A stretch of 64,000 nt of DNA from Gulosibacter macacae (GCF_003865375.1 NZ_RQVS01000004.1:62001-126000), one strand, 5' to 3'. Shown: positions 55,517 to 64,000, numbered from the stretch's first letter. Notes: generated by a model not told the origin, from the letters alone. Translations and numbers: made by a program.

Positions 55517-56503
55517 ATGTCACATCCGAACGCTGCCCTCACGCCGCGCCACCGCTTGATCGTCGCCCAGCTCGTGGTCGACCAAGACTGGCCGATTAGC
55601 GAGGTCGCCGCCAGGTTTCAGGTCTCCTGGCCCACCGTGAAGCGCTGGGCCGACCGCTACCGCACAGGCCAGTCCATGCAGGACCGGACCTCGCGGCCGC
55701 ACCGGTCACCGAACAAGACCAACCACGCCACCGCGAAGCGCTGCATCCAGCTCCGCCTCCGACTGCGCGAAGGCCCAGTCCAACTCGCCTGCCGGCTGGG
55801 GATCGCACCGTCCACGGTCCACCGGATCCTGGTCGACGCGCACCTGAACCGGCTGTCGCACGTCGATCGCGCCACCGGGGAGCCAGTGCGCCGCTACGAG
55901 CACGACCACCCCGGGGCAATGCTGCACGTCGACGTGAAGAAGCTCGGCAACATCCCCGACGGCGGCGGCTGGCGCTACGTCGGCCGACAACAAGGCGACC
56001 GCAACCGAGCCGCCACACCCGACAAGCCCCGCAACAAGTGGCGGGATCCGCTCATGGGCAAGGCCTACGTCCACACCGTCATCGACGACCACTCCCGCGT
56101 CGCCTATGCCGAGATCCACGACGACGAGACCTCCCTCACCGCCGCCGCCGTGCTCGTTCGGGCTGTCGAGTGGTTCAACGCCCGCGGTGTCACGGTCGAG
56201 CAGATCCTGTCCGACAACGGCGGCGCCTACCGTTCACACCTGTGGCGAGACACCTGCGCCGAGCTGGGCATCCGGCACAAGCGCACGAGGCCGTATCGGC
56301 CGCAGACCAACGGGAAGGTCGAGCGTTTCCACCGCACCCTGGCCGATGGCTGGGCCTACGCTCGCTGCTACACCTCCGAGGCTGAGCGGCGCGGTGAGCT
56401 CGAGGGCTGGCTGCACTACTACAACCACCATCGGCCCCACACGGCCTGTGGGAACCAACCGCCGTTCTCACGATTGATCAACGTTCCCGGTCAGTACATC
56501 TAG
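55517..56503 (+). CDS. IS481-family DDE transposase
   Basis: This 328-residue protein has N-terminal helix-turn-helix domains (about 8-110) and an integrase-like core with Asp139 (LHVDVKKLG), Asp233 (LSDNGGAYRS) and Glu269 (TNGKVERFHRTL), the D-E spacing being 35. All catalytic residues are present and there is no frameshift, so it may be active. The last codons run through the right inverted repeat. The final Ile and the stop are formed by bases of the target duplication outside the element. Confidence 0.95.
   Translation: MSHPNAALTPRHRLIVAQLVVDQDWPISEVAARFQVSWPTVKRWADRYRTGQSMQDRTSRPHRSPNKTNHATAKRCIQLRLRLREGPVQLACRLGIAPSTVHRILVDAHLNRLSHVDRATGEPVRRYEHDHPGAMLHVDVKKLGNIPDGGGWRYVGRQQGDRNRAATPDKPRNKWRDPLMGKAYVHTVIDDHSRVAYAEIHDDETSLTAAAVLVRAVEWFNARGVTVEQILSDNGGAYRSHLWRDTCAELGIRHKRTRPYRPQTNGKVERFHRTLADGWAYARCYTSEAERRGELEGWLHYYNHHRPHTACGNQPPFSRLINVPGQYI
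56476..56498. repeat. Right terminal inverted repeat
   Basis: This 23-bp end is the reverse complement of 53707-53729 with two mismatches, ending GGTCAGTACA. It lies within the 3' end of the transposase gene. Confidence 0.92.
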
Positions 56504-56504
56504 C
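56499..56504. repeat. Right target-site duplication (TCTAGC)
   Basis: This is an exact copy of 53701-53706. It supplies the TAG stop codon of the transposase. Confidence 0.9.
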
Positions 56505-56524
56505 GCACCCCGCGTATTGCGGAG

Positions 56525-57427
56525 CTACACCGGCTCGCGGCCGCCGTATTCGATCTCGCTGATGAGGTAGTTGCGCGCGTAGGTGAACTCGCCAAGCGGT
56601 TCGTTGAGTCGGTGTCCCTGCCAGACTTCCGCGCGCACGTTGCCGCCGAGTCGACGCATCGCGTCATACGCGAGATCATCGAGATCGGCCCAGTAACAAG
56701 CCCACATGAAGTTATTGAGGTCGTAGGTCACAAACTCGTCGATCTCGGGCGCTGCACCCGAGCGCAGATAGCGGTCGTAGGCGAGCCGCAACACCTGCTT
56801 GACCGCCGGTAGCTGGTACACGAGCTGATCGGCGTCGCTGAACGTCATTTCCTCGAAGCTCGTGAGGTATTCCCAGCGCTCGGTGATCGCAAAGGGCACG
56901 AGCCCCAAGGCGGTTGAGCCAGCCGGCGCGTGTTCCGCGATCTCGGCCGCGAATCCCAGCCACGCCTCCGGTCCACCGCCCCAACGTTCGTCGAGGAAGC
57001 GAATGAGCAGCAAGATGCCAATACGGTTCCACGGGTCGTGCTTCCGCCACTCGCTCGCGAACTCCCAAATCGACTGCGTCGACCAATTCGCCGTCGCCAC
57101 CTGCGCACGAATGAGCGCAGTCACATCCTCGCTGCCCATCCGCTCGGCAGCGTCGAGATAGGCGTGGGAGGCCGCTTCATTGAGGTCGCGGTAGCTGTCG
57201 CGATCGTCTTGGTCGACGTTCTCAAGGGTCGTGTAGCCCCGGTGCGTCCAGGCAAGCGACATGAGCATCTCGGCTTTGAACAGCGTCGCCTGCGGTTCGT
57301 TGCGCGAGCGGAGCTTCTCGAGCCACGCGCGGCTGAGCGCCCGACGCTGCGTAATGATCTCGTCACTCACCTCGAACGGTTCGTCTTCAAATTCCTGCAT
57401 GAGCCAGGAGCGAAGGCCCACTGGCAC
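56525..57427 (-). CDS. Hypothetical protein, helical, Trp-rich
   Basis: This 300-residue soluble protein has many Trp, Tyr and acidic residues and no recognised motif. It looks mostly helical, possibly TPR-like (segments SYRDLNEAASHAYLDAAERMG and ISEIEYGG at the end). The GTG at 57427 lies 6 bp after the stop of the upstream small gene. ATG 57400 is an alternative start. The two genes probably form an operon. The transposon inserted just beyond its 3' end does not disrupt it. Confidence 0.65.
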   Translation of the reverse strand: MPVGLRSWLMQEFEDEPFEVSDEIITQRRALSRAWLEKLRSRNEPQATLFKAEMLMSLAWTHRGYTTLENVDQDDRDSYRDLNEAASHAYLDAAERMGSEDVTALIRAQVATANWSTQSIWEFASEWRKHDPWNRIGILLLIRFLDERWGGGPEAWLGFAAEIAEHAPAGSTALGLVPFAITERWEYLTSFEEMTFSDADQLVYQLPAVKQVLRLAYDRYLRSGAAPEIDEFVTYDLNNFMWACYWADLDDLAYDAMRRLGGNVRAEVWQGHRLNEPLGEFTYARNYLISEIEYGGREPV

Positions 57428-57433
57428 CGCGTC

Positions 57434-57640
57434 CTAGAGCTTGAGCATGCCGTCGACGTCGACCTCGTTGCGCGCACGCTCAAGTTCGTCGGTGACCCAG
57501 AACTGCGCGCTTGGTACGAGCTGTGGTTCGGGCTCTTGCGCGAGGCGCGCAATGAACTCGGGGCTCTGCACCCGCGGCGCCTGCGGCTGCGCTTCGGGCT
57601 GGTCCAGGCCGGATGAACGGAATCGGTCGAAGAGTCCCAC
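57434..57640 (-). CDS. Small hypothetical protein
   Basis: This 68-residue protein starts MGLFDRFRSSG and has a Pro/Gln/Glu-rich middle and an acidic end. The GTG at 57640 is favoured by AAAGG 9 bases upstream and by the typical MGLFDRF start. The longer ATG form at 57667 is less likely. It is probably co-transcribed with the following 300-residue protein gene. Function is unknown. Confidence 0.6.
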   Translation of the reverse strand: MGLFDRFRSSGLDQPEAQPQAPRVQSPEFIARLAQEPEPQLVPSAQFWVTDELERARNEVDVDGMLKL

Positions 57641-57743
57641 GCGGATGCGCCTTTCGTTGCGATGCACTTGCTAGTGCACCGGAGCAACATGTCAGGCGAA
57701 AGTGAACAGGGTTCTCAACAAGGCATGAGCAGTCGCTAAACGC

Positions 57744-58982
57744 CTAATCGCGCGAGCGCAGCGAGAGACGCGGCAGCGAACCACCTGCGCGCTCAAACTC
57801 CGAAATGTCGAGCGTGACTACTTCATAGCCAAGGTTGCCGAGCATCCGGGCCGTACCGCCGGCCGAATTCGAAATCGCAATCGTGCGCTCATCGAGTGCC
57901 ACGACCGCCGCGCCACGCGGCTCGTCAACCGCGAGGTAGCGACCGAGCACGCTCGGGGTTTCGATGGCGCCGGGCCAAGCAAGCAACGTGCCGTCGGGCA
58001 GCACCGAAAGCACTTCGCTGAGGCGGATGCCCTGGGTCACCTGCACACCGACCACGCGGTAGCCGCGCGGTTCGACGAGACGACGCAGGCCTCGCAGCGC
58101 CGAGGCATTCGTCGCACCACCGATACCGACGAAGAGCACGCCGTCACCGGCGACCACATCGGCCGGGTCGAGCACTGCGGGTGCTTCGAGCTCGTCGAGC
58201 ACGGCGCCAGCGTCAATGAGCGTTTCTTTCACGGCCGCGAGTTCAGCCCGGCGGGCATCGCCCTTCGGGCGCGCCAGCACGACCTGCTCACCGAGCACGA
58301 GCGCGGTGTCGCCAACGAACACCGAGTCGGCCTCGTGCGCGGCCGTGGGCACGGCTTGCGTGCCCCAGCCGTGGTCTTCGAACGTCGAGACAAGCGCTTC
58401 CCACTGGTCGTTTGCCGCATCCTTCGACTCATCGCTCGCGTTCTCGAGAAAGGCATCGGAAGGGATGCGGAGGAAGGCCGAGCCGGGTGCGCTCGTCGAG
58501 GCCGCTACGGCCGCGCTTTGGCGAGCCGGTGCATCCTGCTCAATGCCTGCGAGCGCGCGAAACGCGGGCGGCGCAATGAGCGCGCCGGCGAGGAGGCCCG
58601 CGACGGTGAACGGGAAGTTGAGGCCGATGAACTCGCTGAAAATCGCACCCCAGGCCGAGCCGTCAAGCGGCAGACCGTTGGTGAGGATCTGCACGATGTA
58701 ACCGATCGTGCCACCGAGGAGTACGCCGACCGCACCCGCGACGAGCCCGCCCCACCAGGTGCGCAGCATCCCGAGATAGCCGAAGCCAACGAGCACGAGC
58801 AGATAGACGAGCACCGGCAGTGCGGCGAGGCCAAAGGCGGTACCGAAGGTCTGGCCGGGAGTGAGCACGAAGGTGAGGTCGCGCTGGTTCGTCTGGTAGA
58901 GCGTGCCGGCGAGGGTGACGGCGGCTGCCGCAAGGGCGGCGCCGAAAATTGCGTTCGTCGGGCGGGAGGCGGGAGTGGTCAC
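57744..58982 (-). CDS. Membrane protein with DDAH-like domain lacking catalytic residues
   Basis: This 412-residue protein has four membrane helices in its N-terminal 150 residues. A C-terminal domain (about 175-412) follows the dimethylarginine dimethylaminohydrolase pattern: DSVFVGDTALVLGEQVVLARP, VLDPADVVAGDGVLFVGIGG, then GGSLPRLSLR at the end. In active DDAH the last motif carries Cys (GG-TCLS-R) and the LHLKS motif supplies His. Here they read GGSLPRLS and IRLSEV, so both catalytic residues appear lost. It may be a membrane-tethered pseudoenzyme. The membrane part is unrecognised. Confidence 0.78.
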   Translation of the reverse strand: MTTPASRPTNAIFGAALAAAAVTLAGTLYQTNQRDLTFVLTPGQTFGTAFGLAALPVLVYLLVLVGFGYLGMLRTWWGGLVAGAVGVLLGGTIGYIVQILTNGLPLDGSAWGAIFSEFIGLNFPFTVAGLLAGALIAPPAFRALAGIEQDAPARQSAAVAASTSAPGSAFLRIPSDAFLENASDESKDAANDQWEALVSTFEDHGWGTQAVPTAAHEADSVFVGDTALVLGEQVVLARPKGDARRAELAAVKETLIDAGAVLDELEAPAVLDPADVVAGDGVLFVGIGGATNASALRGLRRLVEPRGYRVVGVQVTQGIRLSEVLSVLPDGTLLAWPGAIETPSVLGRYLAVDEPRGAAVVALDERTIAISNSAGGTARMLGNLGYEVVTLDISEFERAGGSLPRLSLRSRD

Positions 58983-59027
58983 GTTGTCCGTTTCAGTGGG
59001 GCTCGGTCGTGGTGCGCTGCGCGCGGC

Positions 59028-60635
59028 CTAGTGGAAGAAGTGGCGCTCGCCGGTGAAGTACATGGTGACGCCAGCCGCTTCAGCCGCCGCCTTGACCTCG
59101 TCATCGCGAATCGAACCGCCGGGCTGCACGATCGCACGCACACCGGCGTCGATAAGCACCTGCGGGCCGTCAGCAAAGGGGAAGAAAGCATCGGATGCGG
59201 CGACCGAACCCGCTGCGCGTTCGCCCGCCCGGTTGACGGCGAGGTGGCAGGAGTCGACGCGGTTGACCTGGCCCATGCCGACGCCGACCGAGGCGCCATC
59301 GTTTGCGAGCAGGATCGCGTTCGACTTCACCGCGCGGCAGGCGCGCCAGGCGAATTCGAGGTCGCGCAGGGTGGCGTCGTCGGCGGCGTCGCCGGTGACG
59401 AGCTCCCAGCTGCTCGAGAGGCCCTCGGCGGGGAACACATCGGCGCTCTGGGCGAGGAAACCGCCCGAAATCTGTCGCAGCTCAATGTCTTCGCGGGCGT
59501 AGTCGGCTGGCAGCGTGAGCAGGCGAATGTTCTTCTTCGCCATGAGGATCTCAGCGGCGCCCTCATCGAAGCCGGGGGCAACCACAACCTCGGTGAAGAT
59601 ATCGGCGAGGGTGGTGGCCATCTCGACCGAGACCGAGCGGTTCGCGGCGACCACGCCACCGAATGCTGAGAGCGGATCGCAGGCGTGGGCGCGACGGTGA
59701 GCTTCGGCGATGGCCTCAGCCTCGTTGGCGGCGTCGGTCGGGGCGACCGCAATGCCACAGGGGTTCGCGTGCTTGATGATCGCGACGGCCGGGTCGGCGA
59801 AGTCGTAGGCGGCGCGCAGCGCGGCATCGGCGTCGACGTAGTTGTTGTACGACATCTCCTTGCCGTGCAGTTGCGTCGCCTGAGCAATGCCGGCGCCGCC
59901 TGCGCTGCGGTAGAGCGCGGCCTGCTGGTGCGAGTTTTCGCCATAGCGCAGGGTCGCTTCGCGGGATGCGCTCACGGTGAGTTCTGCAGGGAAGCTCGCG
60001 CCCTGCGCATCCAGCACCTGCGCAAACCACCCCGACACCGTCGCGTCGTACTCGGCAGTGTGCTTGAACGCGGCCGCGGCCAGTTGTCGACGCTGCGCGG
60101 CAGTCGTGCCGCCAGCCTTGATTGCGGCGATGATCTCGTCGTATCCGGCCGGATCGACGACAATCGCCACGTTCGCGTGGTTCTTCGCGCTCGCACGCAC
60201 CATGGCCGGTCCGCCGATGTCGATCTGCTCGACCGCATCCTCGTATTCGGCGCCCGAAGCGACCGTCTCGGCGAACGGGTAGAGGTTCACAACGACGAGT
60301 TCGAACGGCGCAATACCGAGCTCGTCGAGCTGGCGCTCGTGCGAGTCGAGGCGGAGGTCAGCGAGTAGGCCCCCGTGCACGTGCGGGTGGAGCGTCTTGA
60401 CGCGGCCGTCGAGGATCTCGGGAAAGCCGGTCACTGCCGAAGCATCCGTGACGTCGATGCCGGTGTCGCGGATCTTCTGCGCGGTTGAACCGGTCGATAC
60501 GATCTCGACGCCTGCCTCGGCGAGCGCCTGCGCAAGTTCGAGTACGCCCGTCTTGTCACTCACCGAAATGAGCGCGCGGCGCACCTCGATGCGGTCACGC
60601 TCGCGGCGAGCTTCGGTGATCTTCGGTGCGCTCAT
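59028..60635 (-). CDS. purH: Bifunctional AICAR transformylase/IMP cyclohydrolase PurH
   Basis: PurH catalyses the last two steps of IMP synthesis, formylating AICAR (ZMP) with 10-formyl-THF and closing the ring. The protein has 535 residues. The N-terminal MGS/IMP-cyclohydrolase domain has [14 protein letters not shown] and [16 protein letters not shown], and the C-terminal transformylase has [19 protein letters not shown] and FFPFADG. Its ATG overlaps the purN stop (ATGA), with AAGGAG upstream. It consumes the molecule sensed by the ZTP riboswitch before glyA. Confidence 0.98.
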   Translation of the reverse strand: MSAPKITEARRERDRIEVRRALISVSDKTGVLELAQALAEAGVEIVSTGSTAQKIRDTGIDVTDASAVTGFPEILDGRVKTLHPHVHGGLLADLRLDSHERQLDELGIAPFELVVVNLYPFAETVASGAEYEDAVEQIDIGGPAMVRASAKNHANVAIVVDPAGYDEIIAAIKAGGTTAAQRRQLAAAAFKHTAEYDATVSGWFAQVLDAQGASFPAELTVSASREATLRYGENSHQQAALYRSAGGAGIAQATQLHGKEMSYNNYVDADAALRAAYDFADPAVAIIKHANPCGIAVAPTDAANEAEAIAEAHRRAHACDPLSAFGGVVAANRSVSVEMATTLADIFTEVVVAPGFDEGAAEILMAKKNIRLLTLPADYAREDIELRQISGGFLAQSADVFPAEGLSSSWELVTGDAADDATLRDLEFAWRACRAVKSNAILLANDGASVGVGMGQVNRVDSCHLAVNRAGERAAGSVAASDAFFPFADGPQVLIDAGVRAIVQPGGSIRDDEVKAAAEAAGVTMYFTGERHFFH

Positions 60636-61246
60636 GCGGCAATCTCCTTGAGGTTGATGGTGCCGTCGGCGATGCGGCGGACCGTGTCGATGAGAAGTTG
60701 GCGTTCGACGACCTTGATGCGCTCGTGGAGCGTCGCCTCGGTGTCGTCAGGGTGAATTGGGATGCGGTGCTGCTCGATGATCGGGCCGGTGTCGACGCCG
60801 TTGTCGACGATCATCATGGTCGCGCCGGTTTCGGTGGCGCCGGCCGCGAGCGCGTCGCGCACGGCGTGGGCACCCGGAAACTCGGGCAGGAAGGCCGGAT
60901 GCGTGTTGAGGAGCTCGGGCGAGAGTACGTCGACCACTCGCGGGGGCACGAGGCGCATGAAGCCGCTGAGTACGGTGAGGTCGGGTTCGTAGCTCTGGAT
61001 GCGGTCGAGGAGCGCATCGCCCCACTCGGCGCGGTTCTCGTAGTCGCGGGGCTTGATCACGAAGCTCGGGATGCCGAACTCGTCGGCGAGCGCGAGGTTC
61101 GCCTGCTCGGTGTCAGCGCCAATCGCGACGACGCGGGCGTTGATCGGGGTGCTGTGCTGGTCAAGCGCGCTGTGCTGGTCGAGAGACTCGAGGAGCGCCC
61201 GGAGGTTAGAACCGGTGCCAGAAATGAGAACGACAAGCTTGAGCAC
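60632..61246 (-). CDS. purN: Phosphoribosylglycinamide formyltransferase PurN
   Basis: PurN transfers formyl from 10-formyl-THF to GAR in purine synthesis. The protein has 204 residues. It has the N-terminal [15 protein letters not shown] and the catalytic Asn-His-Asp set in [18 protein letters not shown] and VDTGPII. The GTG start follows a reverse-strand TAGACT (61253-61258) by 6 bases, so the purN-purH transcript is probably leaderless. It overlaps purH by 4 bp. Confidence 0.97.
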   Translation of the reverse strand: MLKLVVLISGTGSNLRALLESLDQHSALDQHSTPINARVVAIGADTEQANLALADEFGIPSFVIKPRDYENRAEWGDALLDRIQSYEPDLTVLSGFMRLVPPRVVDVLSPELLNTHPAFLPEFPGAHAVRDALAAGATETGATMMIVDNGVDTGPIIEQHRIPIHPDDTEATLHERIKVVERQLLIDTVRRIADGTINLKEIAA

Positions 61247-61300
61247 TAGCCGAGTCTACCGCGCGGGCTCGTGCCCCCGCGTGTGCTGCGGCTCGCGAGG

Positions 61301-61384
61301 CCCCGCCGCCGTGGTCTCGATGCGCTTCGCTTACTCGACCAACCAAACTTGGTTCGTCGAGTAGGCCGAAGGCCGTATCGAGAC
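61301..61384. repeat. Dispersed type A repeat between purN and the PerM-like gene
   Basis: CCCCGCCGCC, then GGTCTCGATGCGCTTCGC and TACTCGACCAACC, pair with GGTTCGTCGAGTAGG and CCGTATCGAGACG across an AAACTT loop. The upstream 61262-61300 (GTGTGCTGCGGCTCGCGAGG) resembles a decayed type B unit. Confidence 0.85.
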
Positions 61385-61390
61385 GCCCCG

Positions 61391-62932
61391 CTACAACTCG
61401 TCGTCGAGGTCGGCGTAAATGTCTGGCTCGTCGGGGCGACGCAACACGTCGGATAGGTCACCATCGGGCGCCGATTTCGAACGGCGCGGGGCTTCCTTCG
61501 GGGCAGGCTTCGCAACTGGCTCGCGGGGCTGCACCTTCGGCATGGTGGTCCGAGCTTCCTCCCGCTCACGCTTCGCCCGCTCAGCCCGCACCTCGCTGAG
61601 GTCGATCGTGTTCGACGTCCCCTCCACCCGTGCAGTCGGCTTGTCAGCAGCCTTGACCTCGGGCTCCGCCGACTCAGGTTCATCGTCACCTTCGGCGAAC
61701 ACGAAACCACGCAGCCGCGCGCCGAGACCCGGGCCCTGCTCCGATGCATCCGAGTCGACTGTCGTGAGCGGCAGGTAGGCGCCAATCACACCACCAGCGG
61801 CGAAGATGCCGAACGCCGCGAGCATGACCCAGCCCGGCGCCGGACCAAAGTCAATGAGGCGGCCGGGGCCGAGTGCCCCGCGCGAGAGATGTGCGAGTAC
61901 GCCAAGCACGAGCGCAGCGACGAGCGCGCCACCGACGGGAGCGACGAAGCGATCCCACCAGGGCGCCACCTCGGGGTCGGGTGTGCGCATCCGGGCGAGC
62001 ATCGTGATGCCCACTGCCATCGCGAGCGGGAGCACGACGACTGCCCACCACACGGGCGGCAACGCATCCGGAATCAATCCCATGAGCGGTGCAATCGGCA
62101 GCGGTCCTGCCTCGGTGCCGCCGGGACCAGCGAGCGAACCAGAGCCGAGCGCGAACCCCGGGCCGAGCATCCACGAAATTGCCCAGCTGATGAGCGTCGG
62201 CACATAGGCGAGCTGCACGAGCGAGAGCGCGATCACGCCCCACACATCGAGGTGCAGGGCCTGCATGAGTCCGATCACGCGGCCCATGCCGGTGAAGACG
62301 GATACGAGCAACAGCAACGATGCGAGCGCCACCGCGCCGGCGAGTAGGCCCGCACCAGTGCGCAGGGCCGCGCCGAGTCGCGTCATCACCGCATCGGTGC
62401 GCTTACCGAGCCACTGTTGCCAGGGCACAAACTCCCACACGCGCACGCCGATGAGCATGGCGGCGAGCCAGAGCAGAGTGCCGGTGATGACGGCCCCGGC
62501 GGTATCGATGCGCACCATGCCGGGTGAGGCGAATTGCAGCGAGAGCCAGGATGCGATGGCAAACGCGAAGGTGCCAACGCCGAGTCCCAGCCAGGGCGAA
62601 TCATCGTCGCTCGTGCGAGCACCGGCATGCCAGCCGACCCAGGCGATGAGGATGGCGAAGGCGAGGGGTGCGAGCGAGATGACGAACGCGAAGGGTTCGG
62701 CGAGCTGAAGCTGCGGCAGGAATTCGGGCGCGATCGTGATGCCCACTCCCCCGCCGAGGCCGAGCGCCCAGAGGGCTGAGGCGATGTCGACGAGCGTCGA
62801 CCAACCGATCTCGTTCCAACCAGCCGTTGACAGCCAGCCAATGGTGGCGATGAGTAGCGGCACGCCGATGCCCGCGAGCGCGCAGAGTACGGCGTCGGCG
62901 AGCAGAGCGATCAGCGTGGCGGGGCGAGTCAT
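61391..62932 (-). CDS. DUF6350 / PerM-like membrane protein
   Basis: This 513-residue integral membrane protein has about ten helices (to about residue 395) and a charged cytoplasmic tail rich in Glu, Pro and Lys with repeated acidic and basic runs. Position directly upstream of purN and downstream of sucD matches perM (Rv0955) of M. tuberculosis, a protein linked to cell division. The ortholog call rests on this synteny and on topology. A type A repeat separates it from purN. Confidence 0.78.
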   Translation of the reverse strand: MTRPATLIALLADAVLCALAGIGVPLLIATIGWLSTAGWNEIGWSTLVDIASALWALGLGGGVGITIAPEFLPQLQLAEPFAFVISLAPLAFAILIAWVGWHAGARTSDDDSPWLGLGVGTFAFAIASWLSLQFASPGMVRIDTAGAVITGTLLWLAAMLIGVRVWEFVPWQQWLGKRTDAVMTRLGAALRTGAGLLAGAVALASLLLLVSVFTGMGRVIGLMQALHLDVWGVIALSLVQLAYVPTLISWAISWMLGPGFALGSGSLAGPGGTEAGPLPIAPLMGLIPDALPPVWWAVVVLPLAMAVGITMLARMRTPDPEVAPWWDRFVAPVGGALVAALVLGVLAHLSRGALGPGRLIDFGPAPGWVMLAAFGIFAAGGVIGAYLPLTTVDSDASEQGPGLGARLRGFVFAEGDDEPESAEPEVKAADKPTARVEGTSNTIDLSEVRAERAKREREEARTTMPKVQPREPVAKPAPKEAPRRSKSAPDGDLSDVLRRPDEPDIYADLDDEL

Positions 62933-63005
62933 GGCGTTATGAGGGTAGTCGAGAGTGATTCATGCAACTGGGTTCCGCGCCGCGCTTCAGTGCCCGGCCC
63001 GCACG

Positions 63006-63037
63006 AAAAGGCGGGCCAGACCGAAGTCTGACCCGCC
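63006..63037 (-). terminator. Intrinsic terminator of sucCD
   Basis: On the reverse strand a 12-bp stem (63026-63037 with 63010-63021, one U-G pair) closes a TTCG tetraloop and is followed by TTTT (63006-63009). Confidence 0.92.
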
Positions 63038-63062
63038 TCTTGAGCTACAAGTGAGCTACAAC

Positions 63063-63947
63063 CTAGAGCGAAGCGAAGATTTCCTTCATGATGTTCGCGG
63101 TTTCGGTCGGGGTGGTGCCCACGCGCACGCCGGCGGCCTCGAGGGCCTCCTTCTTCGCCTGCGCGGTACCGGCCGAACCGGTCACGATTGCACCGGCGTG
63201 ACCCATGGTCTTGCCCTCGGGTGCGGTGAAGCCGGCCACGTAGCCCACGACGGGCTTGGTGACGTTCCCCTTGATGAACTCGGCTGCGCGCTCTTCAGCG
63301 TCGCCACCGATCTCACCGATCATGACGATGGCCTTCGTGTCGGGGTCAGCCTCGAACGCCGCAAGTGCGTCGATGTGGGTGGTGCCGATGACCGGGTCGC
63401 CACCAATACCGATGGCGGTCGAGATGCCGATGTCGCGCAACTCGTACATCATCTGGTAAGTCAGGGTGCCCGACTTCGACACGAGACCGATCGGGCCCTT
63501 GCCGGTGATGTTCGCCGGGGTGATGCCCGCGAGCGAGACCTCGGGCGAGATGATGCCGGGGCAGTTCGGGCCGATGAGTCGGGTCTTGCCGACCTCCTTG
63601 GCACGGGTCCAGGCCTCAGCCGAGTCCTTCACCGGGATGCCCTCGGTGATGGCAACGGCGAGCGGAATCTCGGCCTCGACGGCCTCGATGATTGCATCCT
63701 TGGCGAAGGCCGGCGGCACGAAGATGACGGTGACGTTCGCACCGGTCGCCTCCATGGCTTCCTTCACGGTGCCGAAGATCGGCAGTTCCTTGCCGACGAG
63801 TTCGATGGTCTGGCCCGCCTTGCGGGGGTTGGTGCCACCTACGACGTTGGCGCCGGCTTCGAGCATGCGAGTCGCGTGCTTGGTGCCTTCCGAGCCCGTG
63901 ATGCCCTGGACGATGATGACGGAGTTCTCGTCAAGAAAAATTGCCAT
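63063..63947 (-). CDS. sucD: Succinyl-CoA synthetase alpha subunit
   Basis: This alpha subunit converts succinyl-CoA to succinate with ATP or GTP formation in the TCA cycle. It has 294 residues. The CoA-binding N-terminus has [18 protein letters not shown], and the phospho-histidine lies in [31 protein letters not shown] precedes the ATG. The beta subunit gene sucC ends 31 bp upstream at the window edge, so the two form one operon. Confidence 0.98.
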   Translation of the reverse strand: MAIFLDENSVIIVQGITGSEGTKHATRMLEAGANVVGGTNPRKAGQTIELVGKELPIFGTVKEAMEATGANVTVIFVPPAFAKDAIIEAVEAEIPLAVAITEGIPVKDSAEAWTRAKEVGKTRLIGPNCPGIISPEVSLAGITPANITGKGPIGLVSKSGTLTYQMMYELRDIGISTAIGIGGDPVIGTTHIDALAAFEADPDTKAIVMIGEIGGDAEERAAEFIKGNVTKPVVGYVAGFTAPEGKTMGHAGAIVTGSAGTAQAKKEALEAAGVRVGTTPTETANIMKEIFASL

Positions 63948-63977
63948 GTTGTCTGAATCCTTCTCAGTGCTTCGGGC

Positions 63978-64000
63978 CTAGGCGGCGTTCGCGAGTTCGG
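63978..64000 (-). CDS. sucC: SucC C-terminal end (partial, cut by window edge)
   Basis: Only the last codons are visible, reading Glu-Leu-Ala-Asn-Ala-Ala and TAG on the reverse strand, just upstream of sucD. The identity as the succinyl-CoA synthetase beta subunit rests on the usual sucCD order and the fitting Ala-rich end. Confidence 0.6.

Larger units (their letters stand above)
53707..56498. mobile_element. 2.8-kb IS481-type transposon with two cargo genes
   Basis: The element spans 2792 bp. It is bounded by 23-bp terminal inverted repeats (53707-53729 and 56476-56498, two mismatches, starting TGTACTGACCGG) and flanked by TCTAGC duplications. It encodes a full DDE transposase of the IS481 family at the right end. 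To its left are a HExxH protease-like gene and a MerR/TipAS regulator with a MerR-style promoter. Simple IS481 elements are about 1 kb with one gene, so this one carries passengers. Leu codons here favour CTG, unlike the CTC-rich neighbours, which supports recent transfer. Confidence 0.92.

Overview
The window is high-GC DNA from a Gram-positive actinobacterium, most likely a Microbacteriaceae-type member of the Micrococcales. Supporting signs are mycothiol synthesis (mshD), GlnR and CarD, a CIRCE-controlled groEL, SenX3/RegX3, an IspD-IspF fusion, a lone WXG100 protein, and the mycobacterium-like gene neighbourhoods ispF-ispD-carD-lpqE, glnR-mshD, ppk1-mutT1 and sucC-sucD-perM-purN-purH. Almost all of it reads as ordinary chromosome. 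Many genes start 6-8 bases after a TANNNT hexamer, which points to leaderless transcripts.

Layout. 1-5100: a histidine kinase cut by the window edge, a WXG100 protein, then (reverse) groEL with two CIRCE operators, a cold-shock gene, a LytR_C protein and a DUF3263 protein. 5194-12235: msrB, tRNA-Thr, a sugar-type ABC ATPase, rlmB-cysS, ispDF, carD and an LpqE-like lipoprotein. 12302-16836: regX3-senX3 divergent from phoU, then gpmA and a methyltransferase. 16956-20458: a two-component system in one operon with an ABC-2 exporter. 20550-22841: ygfZ, a nitrobindin-like protein and two small membrane proteins. 22905-32121: a phosphate and redox block of glnR-mshD, ppk1, mutT1 and pstSCAB, with PHO-box-like repeats before pstS and phoU. 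32181-32268: a candidate small RNA. 32345-40213: hypothetical proteins, tRNA-Lys, a thioredoxin-like protein, lysE/lysG, an M23 peptidase, a NUDIX-NYN fusion and galactokinase. 40310-53705: glyA-folD under a ZTP riboswitch, an MFS exporter, purU, an ornithine cyclodeaminase homologue, a Gre-like factor, a Dabb protein, a DNA glycosylase, an SDR, a TrpE-TrpG fusion, a ParA-like ATPase and a GNAT acetyltransferase.

53707-56498 is a complete mobile element. It has 23-bp terminal inverted repeats, a 6-bp target duplication (TCTAGC) and an IS481-type transposase. It also carries two cargo genes, a HExxH zinc-protease-like protein and a MerR/TipAS regulator, behind a MerR-style promoter. 56525-64000: two hypothetical proteins, a membrane protein fused to a DDAH-like domain without its catalytic residues, purN-purH, a PerM/DUF6350 protein, and sucD with the last codons of sucC.

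One-carbon and purine metabolism is a clear theme (glyA, folD, purU, purN, purH, ygfZ). The ZTP riboswitch senses the phosphorylated form of ZMP, the intermediate consumed by PurH. Phosphate control is the second theme. Several dispersed inverted repeats of two families sit between genes, and one has become the linker of IspDF.
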